Below are positions 27,177 through 35,157 of a stretch of 64,000 nucleotides of DNA, in pieces. The notes beneath the pieces were generated by a model that was given only the letters and a program-made list of their open reading frames with translations, was not told the DNA's origin and made no database searches. Within the stretch, counting starts at the first letter, position 1; each line of letters begins with the position of its first letter. A program made the position numbers and the translations under genes. Source of the DNA: Angustibacter luteus (lineage in GTDB: Bacteria; Actinomycetota; Actinomycetes; Actinomycetales; Angustibacteraceae); assembly GCF_039541115.1 (NCBI RefSeq), contig NZ_BAABFP010000002.1, positions 124,001 to 188,000 of the forward strand. Direction: 5' to 3'.

Positions 27177-28081
27177 GTCGTTCCCCCGTCCGGTCCCTGC
27201 GGCCCACCGCCGCGTCCTGGTGCCCTGTCCTTGGCCGCCCTGTCCTTGGCTGCCCTGGCCGCGCGGCGCGCCGCCTGCTCCGCGGCTCGCCCGGCCTGCT
27301 CCGCGGCCCGCCCGGCCTGCCGGGCTCGTTTCGCGGCGATCTCCTTGGCCTTCGCCGGGTTACCGGTGCGCGACTGGCCGTGCTCGCGCGGGTCGTACCG
27401 GACGGCCGGGGCGCTCTCCCCCCGCAGCTGCTCGAGCAGGGCGGTGATGTCGTGCATGACACGCTCGGTGGCCTCGGCCAGGACGTCGGCGTCCAGCGGG
27501 CGTTCGCGCAGGTCATCGAGGTCCACCGGAGGCCCGGCGAGCACGTGCACCGTCTTGCGGGGCAGCAGGTGGACGCGCTTCGCGTACGGCATCAGCATCT
27601 CCTGCACGCCCCACTGCGCCACCGGCACGAGCGGGCAGCCGGTGGTCAGCGCCAGCCGGGCCGCCCCCGTCTTGCCCAGCATCGGCCACAGGTCGGGCTC
27701 ACGGGTGAGGGTCGCCTCGGGGAAGAGGGCCAGGCACTTGCCGGCCCGGACGGCCTCGACTGCGGAGGTGAACGCCGCGGCGGCGTCGCCGGACTCGCGG
27801 TGCACCGGGATCTGGTCGGCCGAGCGCAGCACCCAGCCGACGAACGGCACCTGGAAGACCTCCTCCTTGCCGAGGAAGTAGGGCGGGTGCCCGGAGTCGT
27901 AGAGGAAGTGCGCGAACGTGACCGGGTCCAGGTAGGACATGTGGTTGGAGCAGACGACGAACCCGCCGGTCGCCGGCAGGTGCTCGGCCCCCCGCCAGTC
28001 GCGCCGGGTGATGGCGGTGAACACCGGGCGCAGCACGCCGGCCGCGAAACGGTAGGCACCGCTCAGCTCCCGATGGGACAC
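27173..28081 (-). CDS. plsC: 1-acylglycerol-3-phosphate acyltransferase (PlsC family)
   Basis: 302 aa. Acyltransferase block I is VVCSNHMSYLDPVTF (an NHxxxxD variant of HxxxxD), block III is LALFPEATLTREPDLWPM (FPEG-like), followed by GCPLVPVAQWG. The last 60 residues are Ala/Arg/Lys rich (AEQAGRAAEQAARRAARAAK) and probably disordered or nucleic-acid/membrane binding. Start GTG 28081 chosen because AAGGAG stands 5 nt upstream; longer frames cross the divergent cofC promoter region. Coupled to gpsA. Acyl acceptor not provable from sequence. Confidence 0.9.
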   Translation of the reverse strand: MSHRELSGAYRFAAGVLRPVFTAITRRDWRGAEHLPATGGFVVCSNHMSYLDPVTFAHFLYDSGHPPYFLGKEEVFQVPFVGWVLRSADQIPVHRESGDAAAAFTSAVEAVRAGKCLALFPEATLTREPDLWPMLGKTGAARLALTTGCPLVPVAQWGVQEMLMPYAKRVHLLPRKTVHVLAGPPVDLDDLRERPLDADVLAEATERVMHDITALLEQLRGESAPAVRYDPREHGQSRTGNPAKAKEIAAKRARQAGRAAEQAGRAAEQAARRAARAAKDRAAKDRAPGRGGGPQGPDGGTT

Positions 28082-28204
28082 CCACGCTCCTTCGTCGAAC
28101 CGGCCCCCTGCCGGCGCACGGGCCATCCAGTGTGCCGAGCCCGCATCCTCGCGGGCCCAGGGGGTGTTGTCGAGCGCACGCGCGGCGACTGCGACCATCG
28201 GGTG

Positions 28205-28936
28205 GTGCCCGGCCCCACCACCCCCACCTGGTCGTGGACCGTGGTGCTGCCCGTCCAGCGGGCCGAACACGGCAAGAGCCGGCTGCGCGCTCCCCAGCAC
28301 GTCGAACGCGCCGCCCTCGCGCGGGCCATCGCGATCGACTCGGTCGAGGCGGTCCTGGCCAGCGCCGCTGTCGGTGCCGTCGTCCTCGTGACCTCCGATC
28401 CGGTGGTCGCCGCCGCCGGTCGCGACCTCGCCGCCGACGGCACCCTCGGCGCAGGAAGGGGCACGGTGGAGGTACTCGCCGACCCCGGGCAGGGGCTGGG
28501 CGCCGCGGTCGAGGCCGGCGTCCAGCTGGCGCGTAGGGACCGGCCCGACGGAGCAGTCGCCGCGCTCCTCGCCGACGTCCCGGCCCTACGGGGTGCGGAC
28601 CTCACCGCCGCGCTCCTGACCGCGCAGGGGCACCCGAGCGCCGTGGTGCCGGACCAGGACGGATCGGGCACGGTGCTGCTGACCGCAGCGCCCGGCGTCC
28701 CGCTGCGGCACGCCTTCGGCGCCGGCTCGGCGGCTCGGCACCAGGACCTCGGTGCCGTCGTCCTCGCGCTCGACCTGCCCCGGCTGCGTCGGGACGTCGA
28801 CACCGAGGCCGACCTGCAGGCGGCCGTGCAGCTCGGCGTCGGCGCGCGCACGAGCGCGCTGCTGGGTGACACTGCGCTGCCGGGTGAGACTGCGCTGCCG
28901 GGTGACACTGCGCTGCCGGGTGACAGCGGGCACTAG
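28205..28936 (+). CDS. cofC: 2-phospholactate/PEP guanylyltransferase (CofC/FbiD)
   Basis: Activates phosphoenolpyruvate or 2-phospholactate with GTP in coenzyme F420 synthesis. About 243 aa: N-terminal WTVVLPVQRAEHGKSRL (nucleotide-binding start), VVLVTSDPVV, DPGQGLGAAVEAG, ALLADVPALRGADL, then DQDGSGTVLLTA and the typical FGAGSAARH. Start uncertain between two adjacent GTG codons (28202, 28205); no clear Shine-Dalgarno. The C-terminus is extended by LPGDTA repeats. Position next to gpsA/hupB matches FbiD (Rv2983) in M. tuberculosis. Confidence 0.9.
   Translation: MPGPTTPTWSWTVVLPVQRAEHGKSRLRAPQHVERAALARAIAIDSVEAVLASAAVGAVVLVTSDPVVAAAGRDLAADGTLGAGRGTVEVLADPGQGLGAAVEAGVQLARRDRPDGAVAALLADVPALRGADLTAALLTAQGHPSAVVPDQDGSGTVLLTAAPGVPLRHAFGAGSAARHQDLGAVVLALDLPRLRRDVDTEADLQAAVQLGVGARTSALLGDTALPGETALPGDTALPGDSGH
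28864..28924 (+). repeat. 18-bp tandem repeats at the 3-prime end of cofC
   Basis: Unit gggtgacactgcgctgcc at 28864, 28882 (one change) and 28900, plus a 7-nt partial. Encodes the repeating LPGDTA tail of the protein. Confidence 0.9.
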
Positions 28937-28939
28937 CCT
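28934..28939 (+). promoter_or_regulatory. -10 box (TAGCCT) overlapping the cofC stop
   Basis: The TAG stop of cofC is also the start of TAGCCT, 7 nt before the ATG of the next gene; leaderless layout. Confidence 0.6.
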
Positions 28940-28946
28940 GTCCGCC

Positions 28947-29150
28947 ATGCAGGGATCGGTGCACGAGTTCGACGACGCCACCGGCGCCGGTTCGGTGCTG
29001 CTCGACGACGGACGCCGCGTGCCGTTCCCAGCGGAGGCCTTCTGGGGCAGTGGGCTGCGCCTCCTGCGACCCGGCCAGCGACTCACCGTCGACGTGTCCA
29101 CGCAGGATGGCGCGCTCCGGGTCACCGCGCTGCGGATCGTCGGCGTCTAG
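28947..29150 (+). CDS. Small cold-shock-like protein
   Basis: 67 aa beginning MQGSVHEFDDATGAGSVLLD, which parallels the first strands of a cold-shock domain (G.V..FD...G.G.V..D), then RRVPFPAEAFWGSGLRLLRP and GQRLTVDV. Aromatic RNP1/RNP2 residues of true CspA are mostly missing, so nucleic-acid binding is uncertain. ATG 28947 follows a TAGCCT box by 7 nt (leaderless). Confidence 0.75.
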   Translation: MQGSVHEFDDATGAGSVLLDDGRRVPFPAEAFWGSGLRLLRPGQRLTVDVSTQDGALRVTALRIVGV

Positions 29151-29275
29151 CGAGCGGCTGGCCCCTCCTACCCGCTGGGGGTGACGACGGCCCGCGCGCG
29201 CGGCGGCAGGCTCGGGAGTCACCGGGGCCACCAGCGGACGAGTCGCGCCTCGGTACCCAATCGAAAGGGTCAGCC

Positions 29276-29731
29276 ATGGCGGACGAATCGTTGGACGAGC
29301 TGGGCCCGGTGGACTTCGTGATCGTGGAGTTCCCGGCCGGCGCCTCCAACTTCACGGGTGAGATGGCCACGGAGCTGCTCGCCCTGGTCGACGCGGGCAC
29401 GATCCGCGTCATCGACCTGATCATCCTGGCGAAGAACGACGACGGCTCGATCGACGCCGTGGAGGCGGAGGACGTCGACCTGGGTGAGCTGCGCAAGCTC
29501 GAGGCGGAGCTGGCCGAGCTGCTGGCCGAGGACGACATCGTCAACCTGGCCGCGGCCATGGACCCGGGCTCCACGGCCGGCGTCATCGTCTACGAGAACC
29601 TGTGGGCCGCACCGTTCGCGTCGGCCGCCCGCCGCGCCGGTGGCCAGCTGATCGCCAACGGCCGCATCCCCATGCAGGCCATCATCGCCGCCATCGAGGC
29701 GGACGACGCACTCGAGACGACGGGAGCCTGA
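29276..29731 (+). CDS. DUF6325 family protein
   Basis: 151 aa. GPVDFVIVEFPAGASNFTGE and LVDAGTIRVIDLIILAKNDD are characteristic, followed by an acidic helix and a C-terminal segment NLWAAPFASAARRAGGQLIA with IPMQAIIAAIE. Family function is unknown; an alpha/beta plus helical hairpin architecture reminiscent of DUF1269 membrane-associated proteins. ATG with AAGG upstream. The 53-aa ORF follows with a 1-nt gap and is surely co-translated. Confidence 0.85.
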   Translation: MADESLDELGPVDFVIVEFPAGASNFTGEMATELLALVDAGTIRVIDLIILAKNDDGSIDAVEAEDVDLGELRKLEAELAELLAEDDIVNLAAAMDPGSTAGVIVYENLWAAPFASAARRAGGQLIANGRIPMQAIIAAIEADDALETTGA

Positions 29732-29732
29732 C

Positions 29733-29894
29733 ATGCCGCTTCGGCCAGCACGCGTAGGACGGGTCGGCGTGGTCCACGCGCCGGTCGCCAAGGCCGCGGT
29801 CGTCGCCAAGGCCGTGACGCCCGGCCCGGCGCCGATCGCCAAGGCGGCCGTCGTCGGCGCCGCCATCACCCCCGGACGTCGCCGCCGCCGCATC
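29733..29894 (+). CDS. Small Ala/Val-rich basic protein coupled to DUF6325
   Basis: 53 aa, MPLRPARVGRVGVVHAPVAK then two AKAAVV segments and an Arg-rich C-terminus (GRRRRI). Too short to be placed in a family. ATG 29733 is 1 nt after the DUF6325 stop, with a GGGAG 7 nt upstream. The hydrophobic Ala/Val/Gly middle could associate with a membrane. Ends 16 nt before a strong terminator hairpin, so the pair forms its own operon. Confidence 0.6.
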
Positions 29895-29910
29895 TGAGCG
29901 CGAACGCCTG

Positions 29911-29957
29911 ACGCAGCTCGGCCCGGCCTGCTCCGTGGAGCGGGCCGGGCCGAGCTG
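29911..29957. terminator. Shared bidirectional terminator (DUF6325 operon / hupB)
   Basis: 15-bp perfect stem (arms CAGCTCGGCCCGGCC and GGCCGGGCCGAGCTG), between convergent gene ends at 29894 and 29973. Confidence 0.8.
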
Positions 29958-29972
29958 ACGAGCCGACGAGCG

Positions 29973-30734
<762 letters not shown>

Positions 30735-31021
30735 TGCGGTTCCCCTCTTGGAGATGGTGTGCCGGGCCCCTCAGCCCAGCTGGTGCACTTAGCGCCGAGC
30801 CGACGCCCGGTTCGTTGACGACGGTAGGACCATGTGGGGCGCGCGTCCAACACCTGACCCGCTGCCAACGCTTGTGTCGCAAGCACTCCGGGCCGATCTG
30901 CCCCTCTTCAGGGCTGCGCCGGAGGGCTGGTGACGAGCCACGGCACTGGTCGACCTCTGGTCCCCGCCTCGACCTCACCGATGGGCCGAAGTCGTTGCAG
31001 CACAATACTTTCCCACGACAT
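30735..31021. other. Intergenic region holding the hupB promoter
   Basis: 287 bp (344 bp with the leuD terminator). On the minus strand TTGGAC (30845-30850), 18 bp and TACCGT (30821-30826) form a good promoter for hupB, with a leader of about 80 nt. I see no ORF, RNA gene or repeat in the rest. Confidence 0.55.
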
Positions 31022-31059
31022 GGTTCGAGCCCGTCCGCACCTGCGGACGGGCTCGAACC
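31022..31059 (-). terminator. leuD terminator hairpin
   Basis: Perfect 17-bp stem with a 4-nt loop; left arm GGTTCGAGCCCGTCCGC. It begins 20 nt beyond the leuD stop. The GGTTCGAGCC resembles a tRNA T-arm but no tRNA surrounds it. Confidence 0.8.
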
Positions 31060-31078
31060 GGGGTCGGGGGGTGGTGGA

Positions 31079-31672
31079 TCAGCCGCTGACCGTGGTCGGC
31101 AGGTAGGCCGGCCGGGACTTCTCGAAATTCTTGATGGCGTCCTCGTGTCCGAGCGTCAACGAGATGTCGTCGAGGCCCTCCAGCAGCCGCCAGCGCGTGT
31201 AGTCGTCCACCTGGAACGGGCACTGGATGTCGCCCGCGCGAACCGTCTTCGACACCAGGTCGACGGTGACCTCGGTGCCCGGTTCGTTCTCCAGCAGCTT
31301 CCAGAGCAGCTCGACGTCGCCCTGCCCGACCTGGGCGGTCAACAACCCCTGCTTGCCCGAGTTGCCGCGGAAGATGTCGGCGAAGCGCGAGCTGATGACG
31401 ACCCGGAAGCCGTAGTTCATGAGCGCCCAGACGGCATGCTCGCGGGACGACCCGGTGCCGAAGTCCGGTCCGGCGACCAGCACGCTGCCGGACCGGAAGG
31501 CGGGCACGTTGAGGATGAACGTCTCGTCGTTCCGCCAGGCCGCGAACAGGCCGTCCTCGAAGCCGGTGCGGGTGACCCGCTTGAGGTAGACGGCCGGGAT
31601 GATCTGGTCGGTGTCGACGTTGCTGCGGCGCAACGGGACGCCGACTCCGGTGTGGGTCGTGAAGGCTTCCAT
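31079..31672 (-). CDS. leuD: 3-isopropylmalate dehydratase small subunit
   Basis: Partner of LeuC in the isomerisation of 2- to 3-isopropylmalate in leucine synthesis. 197 aa: [33 protein letters not shown], and [20 protein letters not shown] with the substrate-binding loop. ATG 31672 chosen as the conserved LeuD N-terminus; the open frame runs on upstream into leuC. 14 nt after leuC. Confidence 0.96.
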   Translation of the reverse strand: MEAFTTHTGVGVPLRRSNVDTDQIIPAVYLKRVTRTGFEDGLFAAWRNDETFILNVPAFRSGSVLVAGPDFGTGSSREHAVWALMNYGFRVVISSRFADIFRGNSGKQGLLTAQVGQGDVELLWKLLENEPGTEVTVDLVSKTVRAGDIQCPFQVDDYTRWRLLEGLDDISLTLGHEDAIKNFEKSRPAYLPTTVSG

Positions 31673-31686
31673 GTCGTGGGGTCCGT

Positions 31687-33081
31687 TCAGTCCAGGTCGG
31701 CGGGGGACGAGAGGGTGCCGCGCACCGCGGTCGCGGCGGCGACGACGGGCGAGACGAGGTGGGTTCGACCGCCCTTGCCCTGCCGTCCCTCGAAGTTGCG
31801 GTTGGAGGTGGAGGCGCTGCGTTCGCCGGGGGCCAGCTGGTCCGGGTTCATGCCCAGGCACATCGAGCAGCCGGCGAGCCGCCAGTCGGCACCCGCCGCC
31901 TCGAAGACCTGGTCGAGACCCTCGCTCTCCGCCTGCAGGCGCACCCGCGCCGACCCCGGCACGACGAGCATGCGCACGCCGTCCTTCACGTGGCGCCCCT
32001 TGATGACCTCGGCCGCGGCGCGCAGGTCCTCGATACGGCCGTTCGTGCACGAGCCGACGAACACCGTGTCAACGGAGATGTCGCGCAACGGGGTGCCGGG
32101 CTCCAGCCCCATGTACGCCAGAGCGCGCTCGGCGCCGGTGCGCTCCTGCTCGTCCACGATGAGCGCCGGCTCGGGCACGCTCGCGCTCAGCGGTAGACCC
32201 TGCCCGGGGTTGGTGCCCCACGTCACGAACGGGGCGAGCTCGCGCGCGTCGATGACCACCTCGTGGTCGAAGGTCGCGTCGTCGTCCGTCGCCAGCTGCG
32301 ACCAGGCGGTCACCGCGTCGTCCCAGTCCTGACCGGACGGCGCGTGCGGGCGTCCCTGCAGGTACTCGAACGTGGTCTCGTCCGGCGCGATCATCCCGGC
32401 GCGGGCGCCGGCCTCGATGGACATGTTGCAGATCGTCATCCGCGCTTCCATCGACAGCGCGCGGATGGCCTCGCCGCGGTACTCCAGGACGTAGCCCTGG
32501 CCACCGCCGGTACCGATCCGCGCGATGACCGCCAGGATCAGGTCCTTGGCGGTGACGTCGTCCGGCAGCGTCCCCTCGACCGTGATGGCCATCGTCTGGA
32601 ACGGCTTCAGCGGCAGCGTCTGGGTGGCCAGCACGTGCTCGACCTCGCTGGTCCCGATGCCGAACGCGAGGGCGCCGAACGCGCCGTGGGTGGAGGTGTG
32701 CGAGTCGCCGCAGACGATGGTGACGCCGGGCTGGGTCAGGCCGAGCTGCGGGCCGATCACGTGCACGATGCCCTGGTCCACGTCACCCATGGGGTGCAGC
32801 CGCACGCCGAACTCGGCGCAGTTGCGGCGCAACGTCTCGACCTGGGTGCGGGACACCGGGTCGGTGATCGGTCCGGGCTCGGTCGGGACGTTGTGGTCCT
32901 CGGTGGCGATCGTCAGGTCGGGCCGGCGAACGGTGCGCCCCGTGAGCCGCAACCCGTCGAACGCCTGCGGGCTGGTCACCTCGTGCAGCAGGTGCAGGTC
33001 GATGTAGAGCAGGTCGGGCTCGCCTTCGGCGCGGCGCACGACGTGCGCGTCCCAGACCTTCTCGGCCAGCGTGCGGCCCAT
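31687..33081 (-). CDS. leuC: 3-isopropylmalate dehydratase large subunit
   Basis: 4Fe-4S aconitase-family dehydratase of leucine synthesis. 464 aa: [35 protein letters not shown], cluster cysteines in [13 protein letters not shown] and [13 protein letters not shown] 33081 with GGAAGG 5 nt upstream. First gene of leuCD; a divergent IclR-family regulator begins 95 bp away, the classic LeuCD/NdgR (LtbR) arrangement of actinobacteria. Confidence 0.97.
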   Translation of the reverse strand: MGRTLAEKVWDAHVVRRAEGEPDLLYIDLHLLHEVTSPQAFDGLRLTGRTVRRPDLTIATEDHNVPTEPGPITDPVSRTQVETLRRNCAEFGVRLHPMGDVDQGIVHVIGPQLGLTQPGVTIVCGDSHTSTHGAFGALAFGIGTSEVEHVLATQTLPLKPFQTMAITVEGTLPDDVTAKDLILAVIARIGTGGGQGYVLEYRGEAIRALSMEARMTICNMSIEAGARAGMIAPDETTFEYLQGRPHAPSGQDWDDAVTAWSQLATDDDATFDHEVVIDARELAPFVTWGTNPGQGLPLSASVPEPALIVDEQERTGAERALAYMGLEPGTPLRDISVDTVFVGSCTNGRIEDLRAAAEVIKGRHVKDGVRMLVVPGSARVRLQAESEGLDQVFEAAGADWRLAGCSMCLGMNPDQLAPGERSASTSNRNFEGRQGKGGRTHLVSPVVAAATAVRGTLSSPADLD

Positions 33082-33140
33082 GTCGACCTTCCTTCCGTTC
33101 AGCGCCTCGGCGGGTGTCTCCGGCTTCGGCGAGCCGGTAC

Positions 33141-33166
33141 TTGCATCTCAGGACTTGAGACGGCAA
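33141..33166. promoter_or_regulatory. Candidate IclR (NdgR-type) operator between leuC and regulator
   Basis: Dyad with TTGC (33141) and GCAA (33163) outside, and CTCA (33147) and TGAG (33155) inside. It sits between the divergent starts, 10 bp from the regulator ATG, a good place for autoregulation and leuCD control. Confidence 0.45.
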
Positions 33167-33175
33167 TATCGAGGC

Positions 33176-33892
33176 ATGGACAACTCTAGCGGAGTCGGCG
33201 TGCTGGACAAGGCCGCCATCGTTCTCAGCGCCCTGGAGGCCGGCCCGTCGACCCTCGCCCAGCTCGTCGCCGCCACCGGGCTCGCCCGCCCGACGGCCCA
33301 CCGGCTGGCCGTCGCGCTGGAGTACCACCGCCTGGTGGCCCGGGACATGCAGGGCCGCTTCGTGCTGGGCCCGCGGATGGCCGAGCTCGCCTCAGCCGCT
33401 GGCGAGGACCGGCTGCTCGCCGCGGCCGGTCCGGTGCTCGCCGCCCTGCGCGACCACACCGGCGAGAGCGCGCAGCTGTTCCGCCGTCAGGGCGACCAGC
33501 GGATCTGCGTGGCCGCCGCTGAGCGCCCGGTCGGCCTGCGCGACTCCATCCCCGTCGGCAGCTCGCTGTCGATGCACGCCGGTTCCGCGGCCCAGGTGCT
33601 GCTCGCCTGGGAGGAGCCGGACCGGCTGCACCGCGGCCTGCAGGGTGCGAAGTTCAGCGCGACCGCGCTGTCCGGCGTCCGCCGCCGAGGGTGGGCGCAG
33701 AGCGTCGGCGAGCGCGAGACCGGCGTCGCGTCGGTGTCCGCCCCGGTACGCGGGCCGTCCGGGCGGGTCGTCGCCGCGGTGTCGATCAGCGGCCCGATCG
33801 AGCGGCTGTCCCGTCAGCCCGGCCGGTTGCACGCGCCGTCCGTCATCGCCGGCGCGCACAAGCTCACCGAGGTCCTGCGCCGCGCCAGCTGA
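33176..33892 (+). CDS. ndgR: IclR-family regulator, NdgR/LtbR-like
   Basis: 238 aa. MDNSSGVGVLDKAAIVLSAL then a winged helix-turn-helix (TLAQLVAATGLARPTAHRLA) and an IclR effector domain from about 80 (GDRICV-like segment, RDSIPVGSSLSMHAGSAAQV, SVSAPVRGPSGRVVAAVSIS). NdgR in Streptomyces and LtbR in Corynebacterium control leuCD and related amino-acid genes from the same divergent position. A GAGG is unusually close to the ATG, but the N-terminus matches NdgR proteins. Confidence 0.9.
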   Translation: MDNSSGVGVLDKAAIVLSALEAGPSTLAQLVAATGLARPTAHRLAVALEYHRLVARDMQGRFVLGPRMAELASAAGEDRLLAAAGPVLAALRDHTGESAQLFRRQGDQRICVAAAERPVGLRDSIPVGSSLSMHAGSAAQVLLAWEEPDRLHRGLQGAKFSATALSGVRRRGWAQSVGERETGVASVSAPVRGPSGRVVAAVSISGPIERLSRQPGRLHAPSVIAGAHKLTEVLRRAS

Positions 33893-33902
33893 GTGCACGG
33901 CT

Positions 33903-33946
33903 GGGTGCGGCGAGGCGGCTGTGATCACGACCACCTGGCCGCACCC
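33903..33946. terminator. Imperfect palindrome between convergent genes
   Basis: Dyad centred on GTGATCAC (33921-33928), 18 of 22 positions paired counting from GGGTGCGGC outward arms, plus one G-T. Lies 10 nt past the IclR stop and 2 nt from the DUF4188 stop, so it may terminate both. Confidence 0.6.
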
Positions 33947-33948
33947 AC

Positions 33949-34429
33949 TCAGGCACCGCCGCCGAGTCGCTGGCTCGCGGTCTCGGTGCGCGGCCCGATC
34001 TGGGTGGCCGACGTGGCGGCGGCCAGGCCCATCGCCGGGGTGTTCCCGTAGATCGTCTCGTGCGCGCCCGCGGGCACCGCATAGGTCTCGTGCCAGATGC
34101 CGACCGCACCGGCGCCCTTGCGCGCGCGCTGGGTTGAAGGCGCGCCAGGCCTTGCGGTGCTCGCGCTCCGTGTCGTGCGCGTAGGAGAGCAGCTTCTCGG
34201 TGCTCGACCAGTACTGGACGACGCTGGGGCCGCGGCCGCCGAGCACCAGCCGGTAGCCGAGCAGCCCGCTGTCGGCGTCCTTGCTCAGCTCGGCGAGCAT
34301 CCGGGGCATCGCCGTGAAGACCGGCCACCACTTGTCCAACCGCCAGAAGCGGTTGACCGTCATGCCGATCAGGAAGACGACCACCTCGCCGTCGTGCCCG
34401 TCCGTCCACTGTCCCGCTCGTACCGCCAT
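33949..34429 (-). pseudogene. DUF4188 gene, broken by a one-base frameshift
   Basis: DUF4188 family (monooxygenase-like, ferredoxin fold). Frame one from ATG 34429 (GGAGG 5 nt upstream) gives MAVRAGQWTDGHDGEVVVFL through EHRKAWRAFN and then turns into Arg-rich nonsense. From about 34131 the next frame continues sensibly: QRARKGAGAVGIWHETYAVP to a TGA at 33951. Removing one G from the GGG at 34131-34133 restores a normal 159-aa protein. Either a real recent mutation or a sequencing error. A MerR regulator is divergent. Confidence 0.8.
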
Positions 34430-34440
34430 GACGTCCTCCA

Positions 34441-34480
34441 TTGGATAGCCCCACTTCCCAATATTGGATAGTGCTACTGT
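34441..34480. promoter_or_regulatory. MerR/DUF4188 divergent promoter with repeated TTGGATAG
   Basis: TTGGATAG occurs at 34441 and 34464, 23 bp apart, the second within the palindrome CCAATATTGG (34458-34467). TACTGT at 34475-34480 is a -10 candidate for the MerR gene. This AT-rich patch is unusual for the region and is likely the regulator's operator. Confidence 0.5.
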
Positions 34481-34512
34481 CCGTTCCAGTCGTCAAGGGG
34501 TTTGGAGGCCAG

Positions 34513-35157
34513 GTGCGGATCTCGGCGTTGTCAGCGGCCAGCGGGGTGTCCGTGCCCACCATCAAGTACTACCTGCGCGAGGGCCTGCTCCCCCAGGGCC
34601 AGACGACCTCGCAGACCCAGGCCCGCTACGACGACGACCACGTCGCCCGGCTGCGGCTGATCCGTGCCCTGGTCGACGTCGCCGGCCTCTCGCTGGCCCA
34701 GGTCCGGGACGTCGTCACGCGGCTCGACGACCCACCCGAGTCCTGGCACGACGTCCTCGGCATCGCGCACGGCGCGGCCGTCGCGGGGCCGACCGGAGTC
34801 CCCATCACGCACGTGGCCGACGCCCGAGCGCTGCTGGCGGACCTCGGCTGGCAGGTGGACGAGCACACCCCGGCCCTGGCCCAGCTGCAGCGGGCGACAG
34901 AGGCCCTGGCCGACGCCGGGCTGGACGTCGGACCCGAGCGACTCGCGGTCTACGCCCGCGCCGCGCACGCCGTGGCCGAGGCGGACCTCGACGGACTCCC
35001 CCGGACGTCGCCGGCCGAGGCCGGTCGGCACGTCGTCCTGGGCACGCTGCTGTACGAGCCACTGCTGCTCGCGCTGCGCCGGCTCGCCCACGAGGACGTC
35101 AGCGGGGCCCGCTACGGGCGCGCGAGGGCTACGCCGCCGCGCCGCTCAGCTCGCTAG
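34513..35157 (+). CDS. MerR-family transcriptional regulator
   Basis: 214 aa. MerR winged helix: VRISALSAASGVSVPTIKYY, LREGLLPQGQTTSQTQARYD and HVARLRLIRALVDVAGLSLA, then a dimerisation helix and an unfamiliar 120-aa C-terminal domain with no cysteine cluster, so an organic effector is more likely than a metal. GTG 34513 with GGAGG 4 nt upstream. Divergent from the DUF4188 gene, which it probably controls. Its 3-prime end overlaps the MFS gene by 29 bp tail to tail. Confidence 0.88.
   Translation: MRISALSAASGVSVPTIKYYLREGLLPQGQTTSQTQARYDDDHVARLRLIRALVDVAGLSLAQVRDVVTRLDDPPESWHDVLGIAHGAAVAGPTGVPITHVADARALLADLGWQVDEHTPALAQLQRATEALADAGLDVGPERLAVYARAAHAVAEADLDGLPRTSPAEAGRHVVLGTLLYEPLLLALRRLAHEDVSGARYGRARATPPRRSAR

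Noticed and set aside
31022-31059. tRNA-like GGTTCGAGCC element
   Set aside because: The sequence is a self-complementary hairpin; no acceptor, D or anticodon arms are near.
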